Program-made: the position numbers and the translations under genes
Assembly: GCF_900476395.1 (NCBI RefSeq)
Contig: NZ_UIHB01000005.1
Location: forward strand, 648,813-712,812
Source of the DNA: Xanthomonas euroxanthea
GTDB taxonomy: Bacteria > Pseudomonadota > Gammaproteobacteria > Xanthomonadales > Xanthomonadaceae
Direction: 5' to 3'
Length of the DNA stretch: 64,000 nucleotides
The notes under the pieces: generated by a model
What the model saw: the letters and a program-made list of their open reading frames with translations, nothing else
Databases searched by the model: none
Told to the model about the DNA's origin: nothing
Shown here: positions 52,841 through 62,139 of the stretch, piece after piece
How the letters are laid out: every line of letters starts with the position of its first letter
Numbering within the stretch: the stretch's first letter is position 1

Positions 52841-53755
52841 TCAGGTGACCTGCGCCGCTGCGTAGAGCTGATCGGCCAGGTCGATGATGGCGTCGGCATC
52901 CTGCACGCGCGCGCGCCAGGCGGCGGGAATTGCCTCGATGCCATGGAACGCACCGGCCAGCTGACCGCAGATGGCCGCGGTGGTGTCGGCATCGTCGCCC
53001 AGATTGGCCGCACGCAGCACCGCATCGGCGAACGTGTCGGTGGTGGCGAAGCACCAGAGCGCCGCCGACAGCGCATCGACCACATAGCCGGTGCCGCGGA
53101 TCCCGGCGGCGGGAACCGCCCGATGGTCGCGCACCGACAACGCACGCAGCGCCGGTGTCGACAGCCCTTCGCAGCGGGCCTGCAACACCTGCTGGCGTTG
53201 GCTGCCGAGCAGTGCGGCACGCAACTGGAAGGCGAACAGCCGGCAGGCATCCAGCGCTTCGTCAGCGGCATGCGTGGTGCGCGAGCTGTCGGCGGCGCGC
53301 TCGCCCAACTCGGCGGGGCGGTGCGCGTAATACATCGCCACCGGCGCCAGCCGCATCAGCGAGCCATTGCCGGCCGAGCGCGGATCGGTGCTGCCGCTGA
53401 AGGCCGGCCCGCCATCGAGATAGCGCTCCAGCGCCTGCCGCACGGTCGCGCCGATATCAAAGCAGGCGCCGGTACTGCTGAGGTAACCGTGCTGGTACCA
53501 GTTGCAATAGCGGTTCATCTGGTCGGCGGCGTCGAAGCCTTGCCGATACAGCAGGCTGTGCGCCAAGCACAGGGCCATCGAGGTGTCGTCGGTCCACTGC
53601 CCGGCGCGCAGTGCGAACGGGCCGCCGCCGCGCATGTCGTCGATCGGCGTGAAGCTGCCGGGCGCGCAGAATTCCAGTGTGGTGCCCAGCGCATCGCCCA
53701 CCGCCAGGCCCAGCAGGCAACCGCGGAAACGTGCACGCTGCAACGCGTCGGTCAT
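52841..53755 (-). CDS. ADP-ribosylglycohydrolase family protein
   Basis: The 304-residue protein belongs to the DraG/ADP-ribosylglycohydrolase family. The paired acidic metal-binding motifs are present: GLAVGDALG, WTDDTSMAL near the N-terminus and NLGDDADTTAAICGQLAGA near the C-terminus. Such enzymes remove ADP-ribose from proteins or small molecules; the target here is unknown and no DraT-like transferase is in the window. The ATG at 53753-53755 overlaps the tsaB stop (ATGA), which implies coupled translation. Confidence 0.9.
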   Translation of the reverse strand: MTDALQRARFRGCLLGLAVGDALGTTLEFCAPGSFTPIDDMRGGGPFALRAGQWTDDTSMALCLAHSLLYRQGFDAADQMNRYCNWYQHGYLSSTGACFDIGATVRQALERYLDGGPAFSGSTDPRSAGNGSLMRLAPVAMYYAHRPAELGERAADSSRTTHAADEALDACRLFAFQLRAALLGSQRQQVLQARCEGLSTPALRALSVRDHRAVPAAGIRGTGYVVDALSAALWCFATTDTFADAVLRAANLGDDADTTAAICGQLAGAFHGIEAIPAAWRARVQDADAIIDLADQLYAAAQVT

Positions 53756-54471
53756 GGCGCGGCGCCAGCGGCCTTGGCTGCGCGGGCGGCCTGCTGCTCG
53801 AGCAGGGTCAGCGCCACGTTGTCGCGCAGGTACGCCGGTTCTACCCGCTCCGGCGCCACGCCTTCGCCGCGCAGCAGCGCCGGCACGGCCAGCGTGAGCA
53901 GGTCGGCCGCATGCGGCAACGCGGCGGCATCGATGCTGGTCAACTGCATTGCGAACCGCTGTTGCAGCACTGCATCGGCAGCGGCGAACCCGCTGCCGAC
54001 ACCGGCAAAGCGGTTCAGCGTGTCCGGCACGACGCAGGCCTGCGGTGCGCACACCACTTCCGCTGCCAGCTCCTGCAGTGTGTCGCCATCGCGCGCGAAG
54101 ACGCCGGCATACACCTCGCCCATGCGCGCATCGATGCAGGCCAGCACCTGCCTCGCCTCGGCGGGCGCGCGCAAGGCCAGCACCTGCAGCGTGGACACCG
54201 CCAGCACCGGCAGGTCCAGGCCCAGCGCGATGCCTTGCGCGATGCCGATGGCCAGGCGCACGCCGGTGAACGCGCCCGGGCCACGGCCGACCGCGATCGC
54301 ATCGAGCTGGCGGCGCGTGATCCCGGCCTCGGCGAGCAGGTGTTCGGCCCACGGCAGCGCCAGTTCGGCATGCCGACGCGGCGCCAGTTCGAAGCGTTCG
54401 AGCACGCGGCCGTCGATGTGCAGCGCGACGGAACAGGCTTCGGTGGAGGTCTCGAACGCGAGGACTTTCAT
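53752..54471 (-). CDS. tsaB: tRNA threonylcarbamoyladenosine biosynthesis protein TsaB
   Basis: The 239-residue protein is the TsaB scaffold of the TsaBDE complex that makes t6A37 in ANN-decoding tRNAs. MKVLAFETSTEACSVAL, HAELALPWAEHLL and AVGRGPGAFTGVRLAIGIAQGIAL are diagnostic. The ATG at 54471 starts the conserved part; the frame extends into the upstream helicase gene. A TsaB gene beside a YoaA-type helicase is also seen in E. coli. The gap to the helicase stop is 28 bases. Confidence 0.95.
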   Translation of the reverse strand: MKVLAFETSTEACSVALHIDGRVLERFELAPRRHAELALPWAEHLLAEAGITRRQLDAIAVGRGPGAFTGVRLAIGIAQGIALGLDLPVLAVSTLQVLALRAPAEARQVLACIDARMGEVYAGVFARDGDTLQELAAEVVCAPQACVVPDTLNRFAGVGSGFAAADAVLQQRFAMQLTSIDAAALPHAADLLTLAVPALLRGEGVAPERVEPAYLRDNVALTLLEQQAARAAKAAGAAP

Positions 54472-54499
54472 GGCAGGACCGCAGGCAGGAAGGGGACGC

Positions 54500-56506
54500 T
54501 CAGGCGTCGCCGAACGGCAGCGCGAGCACGCCATTGTCGCCCACCGGCTCGGCGACGCCAAAGAACGCACGCACATCGCCGATCTCGCGGGTGCGCGCAA
54601 ACGGCGGCAGCGACGTCATGAAGGTGCGGCCGTAGCCCTTGTTCACCAGCCGTGGGTCGCACAGCACCAGCACGCCGCGATCGGTCTCGCTGCGGATCAG
54701 CCGGCCCACGCCCTGCTTGAGCGCGATCACCGCCTGCGGCAGCTGTTCGTCGCGGAACGGGTTGCCGCCGTCACGGCGGATCGCATCCAGGCGCGCTTCG
54801 AACACCGGGTCGTCGGGCGCGGCAAACGGCAGCTTGTCGATCACCACCACACTCAGGGCATCGCCAACCACATCCACGCCCTCGCGGAAGCTGGCCGACC
54901 CCAGCAGCACGCCGTTGCCGGACGTGCGGAAACGCTGCAGCAAGGTGGCACGCGGCGCTTCGCCCTGCACGAACAATGGCCACGGCGCACCGCGCAGGGC
55001 TTCGGCCGCTTCGCGCAGCGCGCGGTGCGAGGCGAACAACAGGAAGGCGCGGCCGTTGGAGGCCTCCAGCACCGGTGTCAACGCCGCGATCAGCGCGGTG
55101 CCGAATCCACGTGCGGCAGGATCGGGCAGGTTCGGCGGCAGATAGCACAGCGCCTGGCGCGCCCAGTCGAAGGGACTGGGCTGCAACAAGGTCACCGGAT
55201 CGCTCAGGCCCAGGCGCTGCGCGATGTGGTCGAACTCGCCGCCCACCGCCAGCGTGGCTGAGGTGAATACCCAGGCCGCATGGGATTTCTCGCGGTGCTC
55301 GCGCAGCGGGCCGGACACGTCCAGCGGCGTGCGCTGGCAGCGGAACCCGCGCGGGCTGAGCTCGTACCACAGCACGTCGTTGTCGACGGTGTCCGGCAGC
55401 TCCTGGTCGAAATCCGGCACCGGCGCGTCTTCGCCCAGCCAACGCGACAGCCGTGCCAGCGCTTCCTGCGCGCGCGCAGAACAGCCATCGAAGCCGGGCG
55501 AGGCCTCGCGCAGCGGCAGTAAGGCCTCGCCCAGGCGCGCCAGCGACGACAGCACCGCATCGAAGCCTTCGCGCACCTGCGGCCTGGCCAGCGCGCGCCA
55601 TTGCGTGCCGCGCGAGGGCAGGCCTTCCATGCCCGCACGCAGGCCGCGCAAGGCCTCGTCCAGGGCCAGGATCGGTTCCTGCAGGCTGGCCTGCGCACCG
55701 GCAACCAGGCGCGCTTCGACCATGCAATCGCGCGCCAGCTCCTGCCACGGCCGCATGCCGAAACTTTCGCCGAAGAAGTTCGCCGCCAGTTCCGGCAGCT
55801 GGTGCGCCTCGTCGATGACGAAGGCCTGCGCGCCGGGCAGGATCTCGCCGAAGCCTTCCTGCTTGAGCGCCAGATCGGCCAGCAGCAGATGGTGGTTGAC
55901 CACCACCAGATCGGCCGCCTGCGCGCGCTGGCGCGCCTGCACCACGAAGCATTCGCCGTAGAACGGGCATTCGGTGCCCAGGCAGTTGTCGACGGTGGAG
56001 GTCACCAGCGGCAGCAGCGGCGAGTCGTCCGGCAGGGCTTCCAGCTCGGCCATGTCGCCGAACTGGGTGCGCCCGCTCCAGGCCACGATGCGCTGGAACT
56101 GCGAGACCTGCTCGGGCGTGGCAAAGCGCGGTTCGCCGCGCGCCTGCTGGGTGCGGTACTTGCACAGGTAGTTCGCGCGGCCCTTCAGCAGCGCACTGCG
56201 CAGGCCGATGCCGAGCGCGGCGCGCACGCGTGGCAGGTCGCGATGGAACAACTGGTCCTGCAGCGCGCGCGTGCCGGTCGACACGATGGTCTTCAGCCCC
56301 GACAGCAGCGCCGGCACCAGATAGGCGTAGGTCTTGCCGGTGCCGGTGCCGGCCTCGGCCAACAGCACATCGCGTGCTTCGAACGCTTCTGCAATGGCGC
56401 CGGTCAGGCGTAATTGCGCAGCACGCGGCGCGAACGCATCGAGCTGACGCGCAAGCGCCCCGCCCTCGCTAAGCGCCTCGATGCTGGCAGTGGCAAGTTG
56501 GGACAT
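54500..56506 (-). CDS. yoaA: ATP-dependent DNA helicase, YoaA/DinG family (Fe-S)
   Basis: The 668-residue protein is an XPD-like superfamily 2 helicase. Walker A is AEAGTGTGKT (residues 50-59), the DEAH box is VIDEAHQLPE (about 230-239), and four cysteines at 115, 175, 180 and 186 fit the iron-sulfur cluster site. C-terminal motifs LLGSASFREGVDVVG and QGVGRLIRSETDRG complete the motor. YoaA helps repair replication forks in E. coli. The length fits YoaA better than DinG, and the downstream tsaB supports this. Confidence 0.93.
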   Translation of the reverse strand: MSQLATASIEALSEGGALARQLDAFAPRAAQLRLTGAIAEAFEARDVLLAEAGTGTGKTYAYLVPALLSGLKTIVSTGTRALQDQLFHRDLPRVRAALGIGLRSALLKGRANYLCKYRTQQARGEPRFATPEQVSQFQRIVAWSGRTQFGDMAELEALPDDSPLLPLVTSTVDNCLGTECPFYGECFVVQARQRAQAADLVVVNHHLLLADLALKQEGFGEILPGAQAFVIDEAHQLPELAANFFGESFGMRPWQELARDCMVEARLVAGAQASLQEPILALDEALRGLRAGMEGLPSRGTQWRALARPQVREGFDAVLSSLARLGEALLPLREASPGFDGCSARAQEALARLSRWLGEDAPVPDFDQELPDTVDNDVLWYELSPRGFRCQRTPLDVSGPLREHREKSHAAWVFTSATLAVGGEFDHIAQRLGLSDPVTLLQPSPFDWARQALCYLPPNLPDPAARGFGTALIAALTPVLEASNGRAFLLFASHRALREAAEALRGAPWPLFVQGEAPRATLLQRFRTSGNGVLLGSASFREGVDVVGDALSVVVIDKLPFAAPDDPVFEARLDAIRRDGGNPFRDEQLPQAVIALKQGVGRLIRSETDRGVLVLCDPRLVNKGYGRTFMTSLPPFARTREIGDVRAFFGVAEPVGDNGVLALPFGDA

Positions 56507-56752
56507 GGGACCAAAAGCTGGGGCAAGCGCGACAGCCTAGCGCGTGCGCGGTGATGCCGGGTGGGTTGCGCCTGCGGGCCAGCGACGGCAACCGCCCCCC
56601 GCAGCTGGCATATGCCGCACGCCGCACTGCACGGCGCCGCTGGCGGCGGTGCGGGCGACAATGGCGCGTCGCACGGCTGCGCGCGCGACACCGGCTGCAG
56701 CACACGCCGCCGCGCTCGCCTTGCGGCAAGCGCAACCGGCATCGCTGCGTGC

Positions 56753-57277
56753 TTAGTAGCGCTTCACGCCTGGCACCGTGCAGCCGGCAATCTGCGACTT
56801 GGCCGAGGCGGCGTTTTCCTTCTCGCCGCGCGCAAGCCGCGACTGTTCGATGGTGGCCCAATGCCGACGGCACAGCGGCCCGGTCTTGGAGCCCAGCTCG
56901 ATGGCCTGCTTGGCAAACCGCTCGGCGGCGGGCCAATCGGCCTGCAGCACCGCCACTTCGGCACGCTCCTGCAGGATGGCCGGATCACCGGAGACCAGGC
57001 CCACGGCCTGATCCAGCGCCGCCGCCGCCCCGGCCAGATCACCGGACTGACGCTTGCTCTTGGCGGTCTCGCGCAGATCGTCCACCTGCGGGTCGCGCAA
57101 TGGCTGCACCGACAGCTCGGTGTCGTCGACGCCGGCCTCGCGTTCGATCAGCAACAGCCGCTGTGTCGGCGTGGTCGGGTCCACCGGGGTCGGCGGCGGC
57201 GGCGGCGGCGCGCTGACGCAGGCGGTCAGTGCGGCAGACACGCCAGCAAGGGCAAGCAGACGGTGCAGTCGGTTCAT
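56753..57277 (-). CDS. Putative TPR-containing lipoprotein
   Basis: The 174-residue protein starts with a lipoprotein signal (ALTACVS, Cys20), then a proline-rich spacer (PPPPPPTPVDP) and two or three helical TPR-like repeats (AGAAAALDQAVGLVSGDPAILQERAEVAVLQADWPAAERFAKQAIEL). I do not know its function. The start is 13 bases after the mrcB stop, so the two are co-transcribed; its role may concern cell-wall synthesis by PBP1B, by analogy with TPR lipoprotein partners of such enzymes. That is inference. Confidence 0.8.
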   Translation of the reverse strand: MNRLHRLLALAGVSAALTACVSAPPPPPPTPVDPTTPTQRLLLIEREAGVDDTELSVQPLRDPQVDDLRETAKSKRQSGDLAGAAAALDQAVGLVSGDPAILQERAEVAVLQADWPAAERFAKQAIELGSKTGPLCRRHWATIEQSRLARGEKENAASAKSQIAGCTVPGVKRY

Positions 57278-57290
57278 CGGGTCACTCCAG

Positions 57291-59735
57291 TCAACGTGCA
57301 GGTGGAGCCGCGGCGGGCGCCGGCGCGGGGTCTTCCGGCTTCTTTTCCAGACCGAAGAAGCGACGCCAGCCACCACCGCTGGATTGCTCGGCCGGCGCGG
57401 CTGCGTCGCCGGGCACGCCTTCGATCGACGGTGCATTGCCGGCACAGGGGGCGTAGGCCGGCGTGAAGCCGACCACGAACGGGAACTGGCGCGCGCCCGG
57501 GCAGCCAGCATCGGTGACGCCGGTGCCGGCCGCATCCACCCACTGCCAGTCCAGGCCCTTGCCGCTGACCTTCAACGGCGCACTCGGCAGCCGCGCGAAG
57601 ATGCTCGACCACACCCGCATCGCGCCGGTGGCGCCGTACAGGCCGGTCTGCTCGTTCTGGTCATTGCCCATCCAGATCACCGCCAGGTGGTCGCCGGTGT
57701 AGCCGGCGTACCAGCTGTCGCGGCCGTCGTTGGAGGTACCGGTCTTGCCGGCCGGCGACAGCCGCCCCAGGCCATCGCCCAGCAACTGCCGTGCGGTGCC
57801 GCCGCTGACCACTTGCTGCAGCGCGATGCTGATCAGGTTGGCAGCCACCGAATCGCCCTCCTGCGCCGGCGCCGGGGTCTTGTCGTAGCGCTTGAGCAGC
57901 TTGCCCTGCGGATCGAGCACGCCGCGCACCGCATGCAGGGGCTGGATCTCGCCGCCGGCAGCCAGGAACTGATACAGCTGCGCCATGCCGTACGGGCTCT
58001 GGTCGGTCGCGCCGAGGATCAACGACGGATTGGTATCGGCCTTGATGCCGGCCAGGACCTGGATCAGCTGGGCGATGCGCTCCGGGCCGACCTGCATGCC
58101 CACGCGCACCGTGGCCTGGTTGTAGGAATGCGCCAGCGCATCGATCAGCCGCACCGTGCCGTGGCTGCGGTTGTCGGAGTTGCCAGGCGACCAGGTCTTG
58201 CCGCGGCTGAGCTGCACCGTCACCGGCGCATCGTCGACCCAGCTGGACAGCGCCCAGCGGTCCGGCGAGGCCAGCGCCAGCAGGTACACGAACGGCTTGA
58301 GCAACGAGCCGACCTGCCGCTGCGCTTCGACCGCGCGGTTGAAGCCCGGCTTGGCCACATCGCGGCTGCCGACCACCGCCAGCACATCGCCGTTATGCAC
58401 ATCGGTCAGCACCAGGCCGGCCTGCAGCGGTGGGCGCTTCTTGTTGTCCAGCCGCTTGATGGTGCCGGTCACCGCGCCTTCGGCATACGCCTGCGCGGAC
58501 GGCGACATGCCGGTCAGCACGCTCATGCCGGCGCCCTGCAGCACGCCTTCCGGGTAGTCATGCGCCAGCTGGCGCCGCACCAAGTCCACATAGGCCGGGA
58601 AGCGATTGGCCGCGACCAGGCCGGGTTCGGTGGGCACGCCCAGCGGCGCGGCCAGTGCGCGCTTGTATTCGGCCGCGTCGATCAGGTTGTTTTCGTGCAG
58701 CTTGCCCAGCACGAAATTGCGCCGATCCAGCGCGCGCTCCGGGTTACGCCGCGGGTCGTAGTAGGACGGCCCCTTGACCAGCCCGATCAGCAAGGCGATC
58801 TGCTCGGTGGTCATCGAATTGAGCTCGCGGCCGAACCACAGCTCCGCGCCCGAGGACACGCCGTGGATCGCCTGCCCGCCGCGCTGGCCCAGGTAGACCT
58901 GGTTGAGATAGGCCTCCAGGATGGTGCGCTTGTCGTAACGCGCCTCCATGATCACCGCGTACAGGATCTCGTTGAACTTGCGGGTGAGGGTCTGTTCCTT
59001 GCCGATGCCGAGCAGGCCGCTGCGTGCCAGCTGCTGGGTCAGGGTGCTGGCGCCCTGGCGGACCTGGCCGCCGGAGCGCGCCATGATCCAGGCCGCGCGC
59101 ACCATGCCGCTCAGGTCGATGCCGTGGTGGCTGTTGAAGTCGCGGTCCTCGACCGCCTGCAGGCCGGTGACCAGCAGCTCGGGCACTTCTTCCATGCGCA
59201 CCAGGCGGCGTTCTTCCTGTTTCTGCCCGTACAGCGTGGCGATGCGCGCCGGATCCAGCCGCGCACTCTTCAGCGCCTTGCGGTCGCCGGCGTCGCGCAG
59301 GCTGGCCACGCGCCCACCGGAGAGGCTGACCTCAACCCGCCGCGCAGGCACGCGCCCGTCCACATCGACATAGCCGCGGCTGGCGATGGTGAAGCGGCTG
59401 CCGTCCTGCTGGTAGGTGCCGGCCAGCTTGGCCTGCCCGTCGTCGCGGTAGGAGGCTGCGTCCAGCTCGGTCTTCAGGGTGGCCGCATCCAGCGCATTGC
59501 CCGGCGCCAGCACCAACGGCCGCCCGTACACGCGGGTCGGGATCTGCCAGCGCAGCTCGCCGAAACGCTGGGTGACCTGCTTGTTCAGATACACCGTGTA
59601 GGGAATCAGGAAACCGAGCGCCAGCGCGAATGCCGCAAAGGCCCAGACAATCAGCCTGCGTTGCCAGCGGGAGCCTTGCTCGGTGGAATCGTCCTCGAAA
59701 TCGTCGGGAGCGTCGTTGTCGTGGCGTCGGGGCAC
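57291..59735 (-). CDS. mrcB: Penicillin-binding protein 1B
   Basis: The 814-residue protein is a bifunctional class A PBP. One membrane segment (about 27-47) is followed by a UB2H-like region, the GT51 glycosyltransferase domain (catalytic Glu196 in AVEDRDFNSHHG; GASTLTQQLAR) and the transpeptidase domain (Ser477 in GSLLKPFVY; KTGTSNDGRDSWYAGY). It polymerises and cross-links peptidoglycan. Translation starts at GTG (59735), without a strong Shine-Dalgarno sequence. The C-terminal tail is Pro/Ala-rich. UB2H and the single membrane anchor favour PBP1B over PBP1A. Confidence 0.94.
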   Translation of the reverse strand: MPRRHDNDAPDDFEDDSTEQGSRWQRRLIVWAFAAFALALGFLIPYTVYLNKQVTQRFGELRWQIPTRVYGRPLVLAPGNALDAATLKTELDAASYRDDGQAKLAGTYQQDGSRFTIASRGYVDVDGRVPARRVEVSLSGGRVASLRDAGDRKALKSARLDPARIATLYGQKQEERRLVRMEEVPELLVTGLQAVEDRDFNSHHGIDLSGMVRAAWIMARSGGQVRQGASTLTQQLARSGLLGIGKEQTLTRKFNEILYAVIMEARYDKRTILEAYLNQVYLGQRGGQAIHGVSSGAELWFGRELNSMTTEQIALLIGLVKGPSYYDPRRNPERALDRRNFVLGKLHENNLIDAAEYKRALAAPLGVPTEPGLVAANRFPAYVDLVRRQLAHDYPEGVLQGAGMSVLTGMSPSAQAYAEGAVTGTIKRLDNKKRPPLQAGLVLTDVHNGDVLAVVGSRDVAKPGFNRAVEAQRQVGSLLKPFVYLLALASPDRWALSSWVDDAPVTVQLSRGKTWSPGNSDNRSHGTVRLIDALAHSYNQATVRVGMQVGPERIAQLIQVLAGIKADTNPSLILGATDQSPYGMAQLYQFLAAGGEIQPLHAVRGVLDPQGKLLKRYDKTPAPAQEGDSVAANLISIALQQVVSGGTARQLLGDGLGRLSPAGKTGTSNDGRDSWYAGYTGDHLAVIWMGNDQNEQTGLYGATGAMRVWSSIFARLPSAPLKVSGKGLDWQWVDAAGTGVTDAGCPGARQFPFVVGFTPAYAPCAGNAPSIEGVPGDAAAPAEQSSGGGWRRFFGLEKKPEDPAPAPAAAPPAR

Positions 59736-59976
59736 AGGGATGCGAGAATGTAGAGTCCGGCGAGTCTAGCGCAGCGCTGTCGTGGTTGTGGTCAGCCGGA
59801 CCCTTTGACTTAAGAGCGGCTAACAAAACCTGCGACGCCTGCCGGCAGGCGGGCACGGACCGCGCTTTGCATCTGCGGGTACCCTTCGTACCCTGCGCCT
59901 GCCTTGCGCGGTCCTTGCCCACCGACGACTGCCCGCTGGGTTTTCTTCGTCACGCCATGTCTGGAGTTCCAACGGA

Positions 59977-62079
59977 ATGTCGATGTCCCTGGCCGATGCA
60001 CGCTATCTGTTCAATCGCGTGCTCGGGCTGATCCACCGCAGCGTGGCAAGCATGCGCACGCGCGGCTGGCGCGCCACCTGGCAGCGCATTCGCGTGCATA
60101 CGCAGGCGCCGCCGGCGGCGCTCGGCACGCCGTTGTGGTTGCCGGAGGCGGCGCCGTTTGCCGCGTTTGCCGTTCCGCACAGCGCGGTCCCGCGCGTGAC
60201 GCTGGTGATCCCGGTCTACAACCACATCGCCCACACGCTGGCGTGCCTGCGCGCACTGGCGGCGCATCCGCCGTTGCTGGAGGTGGAGATCATCGTCGTG
60301 GACGACGGCAGCAGCGATGCCACGCAGACGCAGCTGCCGCAGGTGCAAGGCCTGCATTACCACCGGCGCGTCAGCAATGGCGGTTTCATTGCCTCCTGCA
60401 ACGACGGCATCGCACTGGCACGCGGTGACTACGTGGTGCTGCTCAACAACGACACCATCCCGCAGCCCGGCTGGCTGGATCGGCTGATCGACACCTTTGC
60501 CCAGCACCCCACCGCCGGCCTGGTCGGCGCGCAGCTGGTGTACCCGGATGGACGCCTGCAGGAATCCGGCGGCGTGGTATTCGCCGATGGCAGCGCGTGG
60601 AGTTATGGCCGTTTCGAATCGGCCGACGACCCGCGCTACGCCTATGTGCGTGCGATGGACTATTGCTCCGGTGCGGCGATCGCGTTGCCACGCGCGTTGT
60701 TGCAGACGCTGGGCGGGCTGGATCGCCGCTACATGCCGGCGTACTACGAGGACACCGACCTGGCCTTTGCGGTGCGTGCGGCCGGCCACCGGGTGCTGGT
60801 GCAGCCGGCCAGCGTGGTGGTGCATGACGAGGGCACCAGCAATGGCACCGACACCCGTACCGGGGTGAAGGCGTATCAGGTGCGCAATCAAGGCGTGTTC
60901 GCCGACAAGTGGCAGCAGGCACTGGCAACGCAGTTGCCGGTCGGCACGGTTCCCGGACCTGCGCTGCTGCATCGTGGCCAGCGCCAGGTGCTGATCCTGG
61001 ACGAATGCGTGCCGCAGCCGGATCGCGACTCCGGCTCGTTGCGGCAGTTCAACCTGATCCGCCTGCTGTGCGAAGAAGGCGCGCACGTGGTGTTCGTGCC
61101 GACCCGCCGCGAACACGCCGGACGGCACACGCAGGCACTGCAACAACTGGGCGTGGAAGTCTGGTACGCGCCGTTTCTTGAGGGCATCGGCAGCTGGCTG
61201 CGCACGCACGGCCCGCGGTTTGCCGTGGTGCTGCTGGTGCGTCACCACGTTGCGCACGCCTGCCTGCCGCTGCTCAGACGCTACGCCCCGCAGGCGCGCA
61301 CGCTGTTCGACACCGTCGACCTGCATTACCTGCGCGAGCGCCGCGGCGCCGAGCTGGCCGGCGATGCCAACCTGTTGCGCGCGGCAGAACGCACCCGCCT
61401 GCGCGAACTGGAGATCATGGCCGCCACCGACGTCACGCTGCTGGTCTCGGCAGCCGAACAGGCGCAGCTGCAGGCGGACGCACCGCAGATCCGCACCGCC
61501 CTGCTCTCCAATCTGCATGAGGTGGCCGGCAGCGGTCACCGCTTCGAGCAACGCCGCGACCTGGTGTTCGTCGGCGGCTTCCGGCATTCCCCGAACGTGG
61601 ATGCGGTGCAGTGGTTCCTCAGCGCGATCTTTCCGCAGGTGCGCGCGCACCTGCCGGAGGTGATCTTCCATTGCATCGGCGCGGACATGCCCGAGGCATT
61701 GAGACTGCTGGCCGACGAATGCCCCGGCGTGCAATTGCACGGGCATGTGCCGGATCTGCTGCCGTTCATGGAGACCGCACGCATCGCGGTGGCGCCGTTG
61801 CGCTTCGGCGCAGGCGTCAAGGGCAAGATCAATCTGAGCATGGCGCATGGGCAGCCGGTGGTCGGCACCACCTGCGCGGTGGAAGGCATGCATCTGCGCG
61901 ACGGCCAGGACGTCTGCGTGGCCGACGACGCCGACGCATTCGCCAATGCAATCGTGCGGCTGTATCGCGATGCGGCGCTGTGGCAGCGCCTGGCCGACAA
62001 CGGCTTGCATAACGTGGCCCGGCATTTTTCGCTGGATGCGGCACGCGGCACGGTGCGCGAGCTGTTTATTGCAGGGTGA
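59977..62079 (+). CDS. Two-domain glycosyltransferase (GT2-type plus GT4-type)
   Basis: The 700-residue protein joins an N-terminal GT2 domain (about 70-310) to a C-terminal GT-B-like domain (about 345-690). VTLVIPVYNHIAHTLACLRAL, IIVVDDGSSDATQ and LLNNDTIPQPGWLD are GT2 motifs, with YYEDTDLAFAVRAAGHR as the acceptor/base region. The second domain has VFVGGFRHSPNVDAVQWFL and IAVAPLRFGAGVKGKI, typical of GT4. No membrane segment is apparent. Bifunctional enzymes like this make surface polysaccharides, but the product cannot be told. It diverges from mrcB. Two ATGs (59977, 59983) are possible. Confidence 0.88.
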   Translation: MSMSLADARYLFNRVLGLIHRSVASMRTRGWRATWQRIRVHTQAPPAALGTPLWLPEAAPFAAFAVPHSAVPRVTLVIPVYNHIAHTLACLRALAAHPPLLEVEIIVVDDGSSDATQTQLPQVQGLHYHRRVSNGGFIASCNDGIALARGDYVVLLNNDTIPQPGWLDRLIDTFAQHPTAGLVGAQLVYPDGRLQESGGVVFADGSAWSYGRFESADDPRYAYVRAMDYCSGAAIALPRALLQTLGGLDRRYMPAYYEDTDLAFAVRAAGHRVLVQPASVVVHDEGTSNGTDTRTGVKAYQVRNQGVFADKWQQALATQLPVGTVPGPALLHRGQRQVLILDECVPQPDRDSGSLRQFNLIRLLCEEGAHVVFVPTRREHAGRHTQALQQLGVEVWYAPFLEGIGSWLRTHGPRFAVVLLVRHHVAHACLPLLRRYAPQARTLFDTVDLHYLRERRGAELAGDANLLRAAERTRLRELEIMAATDVTLLVSAAEQAQLQADAPQIRTALLSNLHEVAGSGHRFEQRRDLVFVGGFRHSPNVDAVQWFLSAIFPQVRAHLPEVIFHCIGADMPEALRLLADECPGVQLHGHVPDLLPFMETARIAVAPLRFGAGVKGKINLSMAHGQPVVGTTCAVEGMHLRDGQDVCVADDADAFANAIVRLYRDAALWQRLADNGLHNVARHFSLDAARGTVRELFIAG

Positions 62080-62139
62080 GTGGCCGCCGGGAGTTCGGGC
62101 AGGGCGTGCAGGGCGCCGCCGCCGCAGGCGGCCGCGGCG

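Noticed and set aside
62116..62133. Hairpin between the glycosyltransferase and TPR-like genes as a terminator
   Set aside because: GCCGCC/GGCGGC can pair, but there is no T-tract on either side and such stems are common in DNA this rich in GC.
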